From an uncultured Collinsella sp. (GTDB lineage: Bacteria > Actinomycetota > Coriobacteriia > Coriobacteriales > Coriobacteriaceae), in NCBI GenBank assembly GCA_905199225.1, contig CAJKFS010000038.1, positions 1 to 21,876 on the forward strand: a stretch of DNA of 21,876 nucleotides, written 5' to 3'. Both the position numbers and the translations under genes were made by a program. Within the stretch, counting starts at the first letter, position 1; each line of letters begins with the position of its first letter. This document shows positions 7,038 through 13,125 of the stretch, piece after piece. Below the pieces are notes generated by a model. The model did not search any database. It saw nothing but the letters and a program-made list of their open reading frames with translations, and was not told the DNA's origin.

Positions 7038-8120
7038 CTATCGCACGAAGTACCAGGGGCTTTCCTGAACGGAGGGCTCCAGCACGATACCCGTACGCTC
7101 CTTGAACAGATCCATGTCCCTCGATTTCTCGGTCCACCACGCGTTGGGCTTAAAGGTCATGCTCTCAATAACATGACCGACAAACACACTGTTACGCAAC
7201 TTGGAGAAGTCGGTGTTCATGATCAGGATGGACATGAGCACCAGCACGATGCCCAGAACCTTGACGGCGCCGGCGGACTCGGCATAGATGCCAATGCCCA
7301 CCAGAACGGTCGCCACGGTTTCGAACGAAGCCACGACCGGCACCTTCGACGTCTCAAGATCCATGGAAAGGCCCTGCATATAAAAGATGTACGCAAGGGC
7401 CGTAGGAATAAAGCCAAAGCCTGCAAACAGCAGGATGAGCTGCGGGGACATTGCTGCGGTCACATCGGACCACGGGGCCGAAAGCACTGCCATAAAGCAT
7501 CCGCCAAAGACAAAGCCCCAAAACGTGACGGCCAGCGGATGCAGCGTCTTGGTGGCCATGCGACTAAACACGGCCAGCAATGCGCCGCACAGTCCGGCGA
7601 TCACGCCCGACGTAACGCCCCAAGCCGAGAAATGGAAACCGGACAGGTCGCCACTCGTCACTGCGAGCACGCAGCCAACAATGTTAAAGAGGATGGCCAC
7701 GAGCTTGTTGGGGGTCACGTCCTCGCGATAGAGCACGCGTCCGAGCGCGACGCCGAACACCGGCGAGGTATAGAGCAGCACCGATGCCGTGGACATGCCA
7801 ACTTCGCCCATGCACTCGTAATAGCAGGTGTTGGCGATGGCAAGGCCGACGATACCGACAAGCGCGCAGGGAACAAGCTCTTTGGGGCTTGCCTTGAAGA
7901 GCGCCATAGGACCCGAGGCTTTTCCCTCACGAGCACCTCCCTGGCAACCCATAAATGCCAAGACCGGAGCCATTAAGATGGCACCCGATAACAGGCGAAA
8001 GGCCGCCATGCTCTGAGACGAAACGCCAAGGGCCGATATTCCATTGACAAAGATTCCGATGGTGCCCCACATAAGCGCGGCGATCAGCACCAGCACATAG
8101 CCCAGATTGCTTCTCTTCAA
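7038..8120 (-). CDS. EamA/DMT-family transporter, possible amino-acid exporter
   Basis: This 360-aa membrane protein has about ten transmembrane helices in two EamA repeats (about 7-156 and 168-302). The first begins ALMWGTIGIFVNGISALG, and the second repeats the pattern SGVIAGLCGALLAVFSRMA. A soluble tail of about 55 residues (305-360) is longer than in most relatives. The start is TTG at 8120: AGGAGG lies five bases before it, and an in-frame stop lies a few codons upstream. DMT proteins such as RhtA and YddG export amino acids, but others carry sugars or nucleotides. Its promoter shares an operator-like sequence with the PTS operon. I infer that it exports the amino acid released by the deglycases. 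That role is unproven. Confidence 0.9.
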   Translation of the reverse strand: MKRSNLGYVLVLIAALMWGTIGIFVNGISALGVSSQSMAAFRLLSGAILMAPVLAFMGCQGGAREGKASGPMALFKASPKELVPCALVGIVGLAIANTCYYECMGEVGMSTASVLLYTSPVFGVALGRVLYREDVTPNKLVAILFNIVGCVLAVTSGDLSGFHFSAWGVTSGVIAGLCGALLAVFSRMATKTLHPLAVTFWGFVFGGCFMAVLSAPWSDVTAAMSPQLILLFAGFGFIPTALAYIFYMQGLSMDLETSKVPVVASFETVATVLVGIGIYAESAGAVKVLGIVLVLMSILIMNTDFSKLRNSVFVGHVIESMTFKPNAWWTEKSRDMDLFKERTGIVLEPSVQESPWYFVR

Positions 8121-8160
8121 CGTAGCCTCCTTGGCTTTGTTACCAATATGTTTCGTACTA

Positions 8161-8188
8161 CGTTATAGTCGTTATATACAATTTTCAA
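8161..8188 (-). promoter_or_regulatory. Promoter/operator of the DMT transporter gene
   Basis: Two copies of CGTTATA lie nine bases apart (8161-8167 and 8170-8176 on the plus strand). The block 8161-8176 differs from 6871-6886 at two positions, both A/G changes. On the minus strand a TATAAC -10-like word lies inside the motif. TTGAAA (8188-8183) is a weak -35 candidate with short spacing. Confidence 0.5.
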
Positions 8189-8225
8189 GACCGAAATCGG
8201 CGGACGGGAAATGATTCCCAGGAGT

Positions 8226-8266
8226 GTCCCCAAGTGCCGGCACAAAAGGAACGTCCCCAAGTGCCG
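8226..8266. repeat. 14-bp direct repeat
   Basis: GTCCCCAAGTGCCG occurs at 8226-8239 and again at 8253-8266, 27 bases apart. It lies beside the large palindrome at 8278-8342. Together they look like an intergenic repeat cluster between the second SIS gene and the DMT promoter. No coding potential is seen. Confidence 0.6.
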
Positions 8267-8277
8267 CCCTGGATTCA

Positions 8278-8342
8278 GTTGCGGTGAAATAGTTCCTGAA
8301 TAGAGGCTTCAAGCCCCTAAACAGGAACTATTCCACCGCAAC
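8278..8342. repeat. 65-bp near-perfect palindrome
   Basis: The 21-base arms at 8278-8298 and 8322-8342 are complementary with a single mismatch. The left arm starts GTTGCGGTGAAATAG and the right ends CTATTCCACCGCAAC. The inner part, AGAGGCTT then AAGCCCCT, continues the pairing almost to a one-base centre at 8310. It starts 47 bases past the stop of the second SIS gene and has no T-run. It may be a REP-like element, a hairpin terminator or a cruciform. Confidence 0.85.
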
Positions 8343-8389
8343 TTATGAGGACATTGAGTTGTTAGACCGCTCTATCCCCTCTCTATCCC

Positions 8390-9382
8390 CTAGTAGTCAA
8401 GCTTCCACATGTAGCGGCGCGTCATGTAGTCCTTGTGGGTAACGGCAGAGAGCGCGCGCATGTACACATTGTTGAGGATCGGGGCAAAGATCAGGTGGTT
8501 GAAATACTCGCTCACGCTGTCCTTGATGTCGTTGAGGCCAAGCTCCTTGGCGTCGAGCTGATAGACGCGCTCGCCACCGTACTGGTTGACGAAGCGGATG
8601 CCGCGCTCGTCGTTCCAGCGGCTGCGGCCGACGCTGATGAGCTGGAACAGCGAGGTGCGCTTGTCCAGGATCTCGAAGGGGCCGTGGAAGAAGTCGCAGG
8701 TGTTGATGGTGCAGGAGTCGATCTGCAGCATCTCCTGCACGTTGCAGATGCTAAAGACGTAAGCGGCACCAAAAAGCGGACCCTGAGCCATGACATTAAT
8801 GCAGGGCTTGTCGGCGTTCTGCTCGGCCCACTTGGCAGCGAGCGGACGGGTGTACTCGACGGCCTTGCGATAGATGGGGTCAACCAAGTCGAAGGCGGCC
8901 ATAGCGGTCTCGTACTCGGCATAACCCTCGGTCTGCTGCGTGAGCTCCATGGCGATCATGGTCACGACGGCGGAGTTGGTACGGCCCATGCAGGACTCGT
9001 CGACGGCCAGGCTGTCGTACTGAATCTTGTAGTCGCAGACCTCGGTGAGGCCGGACTCGTCAACATAGATGGCGATGGTGCTGGCGCCGTGGTCCTTGGC
9101 GACCTGGGCGGCGACGATGGTCTCCTTGGTGCCGCGCATGGACACGACGACGGCCAGAGTGTTCTCGTTGACATAGGCGGGCGTGGCGTGCACGAACTCG
9201 TTGCTGGTGTAGCTGGAGCTCACGACCTGCGTGGCCTCGTGCTCCATAAAGTACTGGGCAGGATAGTTGCCGCCGTTGGATCCGCCGGCGCCAATCCACA
9301 CGACGCGCTTGATGCCGCCCTTGTCTGCCTTGTCAGCCAAAACCTGGGAGACGACGTCCTTAACCTGTTCCTGAGTAGTCAT
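8390..9382 (-). CDS. Second SIS-domain deglycase, FrlB/GfrE/GfrF-like
   Basis: This 330-aa protein is a divergent paralogue of the SIS protein at 3068-4051, with the same two-lobed layout. The first lobe shows VVWIGAGGSNGGNYPAQYF (28-45) and VVVSMRGTKETIVAA (78-92). E217 (in VQEMLQ) and H233 (in DFFHGPFEIL) are 16 apart, matching the proposed catalytic pair. The C-terminus RRYMWKLDY nearly repeats that of the first copy. The residue three before the catalytic His is D230 (CDFFHGP) rather than the Glu of the first copy (GEYFHGP), which hints at different substrates, as with GfrE and GfrF. The ATG at 9382 has a modest AAAGG site about ten bases upstream. It is transcribed divergently from the GntR gene at 9588 and has its own operator-like motif. 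Confidence 0.8.
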   Translation of the reverse strand: MTTQEQVKDVVSQVLADKADKGGIKRVVWIGAGGSNGGNYPAQYFMEHEATQVVSSSYTSNEFVHATPAYVNENTLAVVVSMRGTKETIVAAQVAKDHGASTIAIYVDESGLTEVCDYKIQYDSLAVDESCMGRTNSAVVTMIAMELTQQTEGYAEYETAMAAFDLVDPIYRKAVEYTRPLAAKWAEQNADKPCINVMAQGPLFGAAYVFSICNVQEMLQIDSCTINTCDFFHGPFEILDKRTSLFQLISVGRSRWNDERGIRFVNQYGGERVYQLDAKELGLNDIKDSVSEYFNHLIFAPILNNVYMRALSAVTHKDYMTRRYMWKLDY

Positions 9383-9420
9383 CGTGCATCAGCCTTTCTT
9401 CTCGTTTGATGCTCTCGATG

Positions 9421-9467
9421 GCATACAAGTTACATACATGTTTTGGTTATGTCGACTAGTTGTATGC
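9421..9467. promoter_or_regulatory. Operator-like motif upstream of the second SIS gene
   Basis: ATACAAGTTACATACA (9423-9438) nearly repeats ATACAAGTTAGATACA (9562-9577), with one difference in 16. An inverted half, TTGTATGC (9460-9467), is the exact reverse complement of GCATACAA (9421-9428). Two sites flanking a divergent regulator gene are the usual arrangement for a GntR repressor acting on its neighbour. Confidence 0.55.
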
Positions 9468-9530
9468 TATATTTGTCTTAGAAATTTTGCTGATGCGGTT
9501 TTCGATAACTGGATACCAGCGGTTTTGTTG

Positions 9531-9577
9531 TTGTATTGAATACATGCTTGATTAGATACGTATACAAGTTAGATACA
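9531..9577 (+). promoter_or_regulatory. Promoter and operator of the divergent GntR gene
   Basis: TTGTAT (9531-9536) and TAGATA (9553-9558), 16 bases apart, are a plausible sigma-70 promoter for the plus-strand GntR gene. The operator motif ATACAAGTTAGATACA (9562-9577) lies directly downstream, where a bound repressor would block the start. ATACGTAT (9556-9563) also occurs at 846-853 in front of the other GntR gene. Confidence 0.5.
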
Positions 9578-9587
9578 GGTTGATCGC

Positions 9588-10310
9588 ATGAACGCTTCAT
9601 CTAAAAAGAGACTGACCCAATACGAGCGCTTGGCGGGCATACTGCGCGACCGCATCGCCTCCGGCACCTACGCACGTGGAGACAAGCTGCCGTCCGAGAT
9701 GGAACTCATGGACGAATCGGGTCTGTCGCGCAGCACCGTGCGCCATGCCCTTAAGGTACTAGCTGATGAGGGCCTGGTTCGCACCGAGCGCGGGCGCGGC
9801 GCCTTTGTGGCCGACACGCCGGCGCTCCACGAGAACAACCTGGTGTTTTCGAGCTATACCAAGCAGGTCGAAGGTCAGGGCATGAAGCCCACCACGCGCA
9901 CCGTGGACTCGTGCTTTGCCAAGGCGGCCGGCAGCATAGCTAAGTTCTTTGACGCCGCCGTGGGCAGCAAGCTTGTCAAACTTGTCCGCCTGCGCTACCT
10001 GGACGACGTGCCGCTGTGCCTGGAGACCACCTACCTGCCGCCAAGCTTCGAGACGCTCATCGATCGCGATATCAACGGTTCGCTCTACGCGACGCTGCGC
10101 CAAGAATTCCATCGCGCGCCAGCACAGGGACATAAGACCTTTGAGGTGTGCTATGCCTCGCAAAACGAGGCGTTTTTGCTCAACGTCGAGCGCGGGCAGG
10201 CGCTGATCCTGATCACCGACTACGTCTACGACACCGACGGCCGCCCGCTCCATGTCTCCAAGCGCATCCAACGCACCGACCGCGCCAAATACACCGAGCC
10301 CATCGGCTAA
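9588..10310 (+). CDS. GntR/HutC-family transcriptional regulator (UTRA domain), divergent
   Basis: This 240-aa regulator is the only clear plus-strand gene here. The winged helix-turn-helix is at about residues 10-76, with the recognition region LSRSTVRHALKVLADEGLV and the wing ERGRGAFV. The UTRA effector domain follows at about 95-235. The ATG at 9588 has only a weak AGG upstream, but the protein begins where family members usually do. It shares its fold with the regulator at 91-810 but is clearly diverged, so the locus has two separate regulators. Its position and the paired 16-bp motifs at 9423 and 9562 suggest that it represses the second SIS gene and itself. The likely inducer is a phosphorylated substrate or product of that enzyme. 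That is inference. Confidence 0.94.
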   Translation: MNASSKKRLTQYERLAGILRDRIASGTYARGDKLPSEMELMDESGLSRSTVRHALKVLADEGLVRTERGRGAFVADTPALHENNLVFSSYTKQVEGQGMKPTTRTVDSCFAKAAGSIAKFFDAAVGSKLVKLVRLRYLDDVPLCLETTYLPPSFETLIDRDINGSLYATLRQEFHRAPAQGHKTFEVCYASQNEAFLLNVERGQALILITDYVYDTDGRPLHVSKRIQRTDRAKYTEPIG

Positions 10311-10344
10311 CCTGCCAAAATTAACCTGTCCCTAAATGGTAGGT
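10309..10344 (-). repeat. 36-bp dispersed repeat, copy 2 (inverted)
   Basis: The reverse complement of this stretch resembles 2922-2957 over its length, sharing GACAGGTT and ATTTTGG. It spans the last bases of the GntR stop codon and the stop codon of the convergent GNAT gene. It could serve as a shared 3'-end hairpin for both genes. Confidence 0.6.
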
Positions 10345-10922
10345 TTGGGGAGGTCGGGGAACCAGATTGGTTTGGGTTGGTTGGGAACGCGCTCGGCTAG
10401 GACCAACTCCATCCAACACATGTCGTACCAGCGACCGAACTTTTGGGCACAGCGATCGAAGGCGCCCACCAAGCGATATCCCATATGGGCATGGAAATCC
10501 TGGCTGTTATGCGTCAGGTACTCATCGTCCTTATCGTGCGGCACGGCAATGAGCGCGCACATATAGGTGATGCCCATCGCGATCAGACATTGCTTGAGCG
10601 CATCGTGCAACTTGCGGCCCAGCCCGCCATGGCGCACGTCGCGCGCCAGGTAGATCGATGTCTCGACCGACCAGTCGTATGCCTCGCGGCTGTTGAGCGG
10701 ACTCACATAGGCATAGCCTACCGGACGCCCGTCCAGCTCCATCACCAGATACGGATAGCGCCTGAGCGTGCGCTCGATGCGCCCGGCGAACTCATCAACG
10801 CTCGGCACCTCGTATTCGCAGGTAATCGCCGTCTGGCGCACATATGGCTCATAGATGGCAAGCAACGCCGGCGCGTCTTCGGGCGTCGCCAGGCGAATCG
10901 TCGGCTCGGACATCTCGGTCAT
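10332..10922 (-). CDS. GNAT-family N-acetyltransferase (phosphinothricin-acetyltransferase-like)
   Basis: This 196-aa cytoplasmic enzyme is of the GNAT fold and should transfer acetyl from acetyl-CoA to an amine. The N-terminal part IRLATPEDAPALLAIYEPYV (9-28) is typical of the PAT/Bar-like branch. The acetyl-CoA loop is DVRHGGLGRKLHDAL (95-109), and the C-terminal HMGYRLVGAFDRCAQKFGRWYD closes the fold. The start at 10922 is chosen because AAGGG lies just before it. Relatives acetylate phosphinothricin or methionine sulfoximine-like amino acids, but many have unknown substrates, so none is assigned. The gene converges on the GntR gene with 21 bases between stop codons. Its leader overlaps the terminator of the upstream aldolase gene. 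Confidence 0.9.
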   Translation of the reverse strand: MTEMSEPTIRLATPEDAPALLAIYEPYVRQTAITCEYEVPSVDEFAGRIERTLRRYPYLVMELDGRPVGYAYVSPLNSREAYDWSVETSIYLARDVRHGGLGRKLHDALKQCLIAMGITYMCALIAVPHDKDDEYLTHNSQDFHAHMGYRLVGAFDRCAQKFGRWYDMCWMELVLAERVPNQPKPIWFPDLPKPTI

Positions 10923-10938
10923 ACAACCCTTCTTCCTC

Positions 10939-10982
10939 AAAAGCAAAGGCCGCCCCACGCCAAACCCAGGCGCGGGGCGGCC
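10939..10982 (-). terminator. Rho-independent terminator after the aldolase gene
   Basis: On the minus strand a 14-base GC-rich stem (10982-10969 with 10961-10948, one mismatch or wobble) has a 7-base loop. It is followed by TTTGCTTTT. It starts 18 bases past the aldolase stop codon and ends just upstream of the GNAT start. Confidence 0.88.
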
Positions 10983-11000
10983 CCTTGCCATTACATCAGG

Positions 11001-12026
11001 CTACAGGACAGCCGCCAACGCGTCGATATCCTCCTGCGTCGTGGCCCAGCTGGTGCAAAAGCGCACCACCGTGTGGGTCTCGTCGTACTTTTCCCAGTAC
11101 TCGATCGAGGCGTGCTCGCGGATGCGCACCATGTCCTCGTTGGGCAGAATCACGAACTGCTGGTTGGTCGGCGTCTCCAAGAAGAACTGGTAGCCGCGCT
11201 CATGCAGCACGCGACGCAGCGCCTGAGCGGTCTCAATCGCCTGGCGACCAATCTCAAAATACAGGCCATCGGTAAAGAGAGCCTCAAACTGCACACCCGT
11301 CAGGCGGCCCTTGGCCAGCAGCGCGCCGTGCTGCTTAATACGCGGAATGGGATGCGCCGGAGCATGCATGCCGCAGAACACCACGGCCTCACCACACAGA
11401 GCGCCGCACTTGGTGCCGCCGATGTAGAACACGTCGCACAGCTGCGCCAGCTCGGGCAGGGTAATGTCGCACTCGTCGGCCGCCAGCGCATAGGCCAGGC
11501 GGGCACCGTCCACAAACAGCGGAATCTCGCGCTTCTGGCACACCGCGTGAATCGCCGCGAGCTCGGCCTTGGAATACAGCGTGCCGTACTCGGTGGACAT
11601 GCTCACGTACACGGCGCCCGGAAACACCATGTGTTCATAGCTCTCGTTCTCGTAAAAGACCTCGATGTAATTGTCGAGGTCCTCGGCATGCATCTTGCCC
11701 TCGTAGCCGGGTATGGTGAGTACCTTGTGGCCGCCAAACTCGATAGCGCCCGCCTCGTGGCAGGCAACGTGGCCAGTCTCGGCGGCAACGACGCCCTCGT
11801 ACGGCGCGAGCAACATGTCGATTACCGTGGCGTTGGTCTGCGTGCCGCCTACCAGAAAAAACACGTCGGCATCGGGAGCCTGACAGGCCTCGCGGATAAG
11901 CTGCTTGGCACGCTCGGTGTGCGCATCGGTACCGTAGCCGGGCTGCGGCTCCATATTGGTGTCGACGAGCGCTTGCAGCACTGCCGGATGTGCGCCGTGA
12001 GAATAATCGTTGTTGAACGCGAGCAT
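11001..12026 (-). CDS. Threonine-aldolase-like PLP-dependent lyase
   Basis: This 341-aa fold-type I PLP enzyme belongs to the threonine aldolase / beta-eliminating lyase family. Members cleave threonine or allo-threonine to glycine and acetaldehyde. The PLP lysine is K206 in YIGGTKCGAL, the cofactor-nitrogen aspartate is D173 in FVDGARLAYAL, and the N-terminal FNNDYSHGAHPAVL and the loop GGTQTNATVI (60-69) are family hallmarks. Length is normal. The ATG at 12026 has GAGAGG before it. It lies 45 bases after the PAP2 gene, probably in one transcript, and ends at a strong terminator. Stereospecificity (L-threonine versus other 3-hydroxy amino acids) cannot be read from sequence. Confidence 0.9.
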   Translation of the reverse strand: MLAFNNDYSHGAHPAVLQALVDTNMEPQPGYGTDAHTERAKQLIREACQAPDADVFFLVGGTQTNATVIDMLLAPYEGVVAAETGHVACHEAGAIEFGGHKVLTIPGYEGKMHAEDLDNYIEVFYENESYEHMVFPGAVYVSMSTEYGTLYSKAELAAIHAVCQKREIPLFVDGARLAYALAADECDITLPELAQLCDVFYIGGTKCGALCGEAVVFCGMHAPAHPIPRIKQHGALLAKGRLTGVQFEALFTDGLYFEIGRQAIETAQALRRVLHERGYQFFLETPTNQQFVILPNEDMVRIREHASIEYWEKYDETHTVVRFCTSWATTQEDIDALAAVL

Positions 12027-12071
12027 GGCAATCCTCTCTTACCGGGTATCGGCCAGATGATTCAAACGGAG

Positions 12072-12935
12072 CTATTGTACGCCGTTGGGATAGGCAATGC
12101 GCGCGGCAAGGCACTCGAGTGCCAGTACCAGAGCAAAACCGCAGCTCACATCACTCAAAAAGTGCGCTCCGATCACGATGCGGCCAAAGGCGACGAGCAT
12201 CGCGACCACAGCCGCCGCCCAAAAGACCACGCGTCGGCGCGACGGCTCTTGCTTAAAGGCCGCCGCGGGAAGGCCCGCGAGCATCATGCCGATCGCCGCG
12301 TGCGCGGTATGCCCGCTCGCAAACGACTTGAATCCGTCCTTGATCACGCCGGCGGCGATATAGGTCCACTTGTCGGGGTTGCCGATCACCCACCACGGCT
12401 GAAACTCGAGCCCCTGCGTCACCTCGATCACGCGCATGCGCGGGCGCGACCACAGCGGCTTAACGATAACGTTGAGAATGATGGCCTGAATCACCCACAC
12501 GACCAGCACCATGAGCGCCCAGCGCTTGAGCTCCTGCGGCGCGGCATCGTGCGTGGCGCGGTAGGCGACGACGTTGCCGGCAATGGCCAGGGCAAACGTC
12601 AGCACCAGCTGAGCCGCGACGAGCTTGCCGCCAACATGCAAAGATCCGAGCACCTCGTAGCCGACCAGGCCCACATTGATCAGAACGCCGAGCACGGCGA
12701 GCCCCTTGCTGCCCTTGCAGCCATCGCCGGCACAACGCACGAGCATAATGCCTGCGATGCTCGCCGTGACCTCGAACGGCAGCTCGCCGGCCGCCTCGAC
12801 AAAACGGCCGAACAGGCTGGACGAGTTGAACAGTGCGCTCGAGATCTGATAGTCGAAGAAGGTGCCCGTGAGCAGGCAAAGGCAAAGGATGACCGCGATA
12901 ACGGCAGCGTCTTTCTTATCGATGTACCCGAACAT
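12072..12935 (-). CDS. PAP2-family membrane phosphatase
   Basis: This 287-aa integral membrane protein has about six hydrophobic segments. The three PAP2 phosphatase motifs are present: K159-R164-P165 in VKPLWSRPRM, S207-G208-H209 in SFASGHTAH, and R252, H258 and D262 in GRIVIGAHFLSD. The two histidines are the nucleophile and acid/base of the family. Members remove phosphate from lipids such as phosphatidic acid or undecaprenyl pyrophosphate; which one applies here is unclear. The ATG at 12935 follows AAAGGAAG. A longer in-frame reading extends upstream, but it would run through the structured spacer and has no ribosome site. It is probably co-transcribed with the downstream aldolase gene. 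The pairing has no obvious metabolic logic. Confidence 0.88.
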   Translation of the reverse strand: MFGYIDKKDAAVIAVILCLCLLTGTFFDYQISSALFNSSSLFGRFVEAAGELPFEVTASIAGIMLVRCAGDGCKGSKGLAVLGVLINVGLVGYEVLGSLHVGGKLVAAQLVLTFALAIAGNVVAYRATHDAAPQELKRWALMVLVVWVIQAIILNVIVKPLWSRPRMRVIEVTQGLEFQPWWVIGNPDKWTYIAAGVIKDGFKSFASGHTAHAAIGMMLAGLPAAAFKQEPSRRRVVFWAAAVVAMLVAFGRIVIGAHFLSDVSCGFALVLALECLAARIAYPNGVQ

Positions 12936-12962
12936 AGCTTCCTTTCGGTCGGGCGAAGTTAT

Positions 12963-12998
12963 CAACCTGCAACGTGGTGGGATGAATACTGCAGGTTG
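12963..12998. other. Leader hairpin upstream of the PAP2 gene
   Basis: CAACCTGCA (12963-12971) and TGCAGGTTG (12990-12998) are perfect 9-bp arms around an 18-base loop, in the 5' leader region of the PAP2 gene. No T-run follows on either strand. A regulatory role is possible but unsupported. Confidence 0.5.
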
Positions 12999-13013
12999 AG
13001 CATAAGCAAGCGA

Positions 13014-13122
13014 AAACGTCCCATTTGAGGCAAGGTGACCCGAAGGAGGAGGGAAGCGTACTTGCGTACGCGACCGACGAGTGAGGGTCAGATTGCCCAA
13101 ATGGGGCGTTTGCAGCGTCGAC
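13014..13122. repeat. Structured multi-stem intergenic element (full copy)
   Basis: Three stems nest in about 100 bases. P1 is AAACGTCCCATTTG (13014-13027) with CAAATGGGGCGTTT (13098-13111), 14 pairs with one G-U. P2 is GGCAAGGTGACCC (13029-13041) with GGGTCAGATTGCC (13085-13097), with a 2x2 internal loop. P3 is GCGTAC (13056-13061) with GTACGC (13066-13071) around TTGC. The 3' half recurs at 1-56. Both copies sit directly after a minus-strand gene. On the minus strand P1 is followed by a short T-run (GTTTTCG), so it may act as a large terminator or 3'-UTR element. I match it to no known RNA family. Confidence 0.75.
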
Positions 13123-13125
13123 CCG

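Noticed and set aside
8226..8342. CRISPR array
   Set aside because: Only two direct repeats of 14 bases are present, next to a palindrome. There is no regular spacer series and no cas gene.
10443..13028. Long plus-strand open frame (over 860 codons)
   Set aside because: It lies opposite the GNAT, aldolase and PAP2 genes, crosses two of their boundaries and shows no domain. It is a codon-bias shadow.
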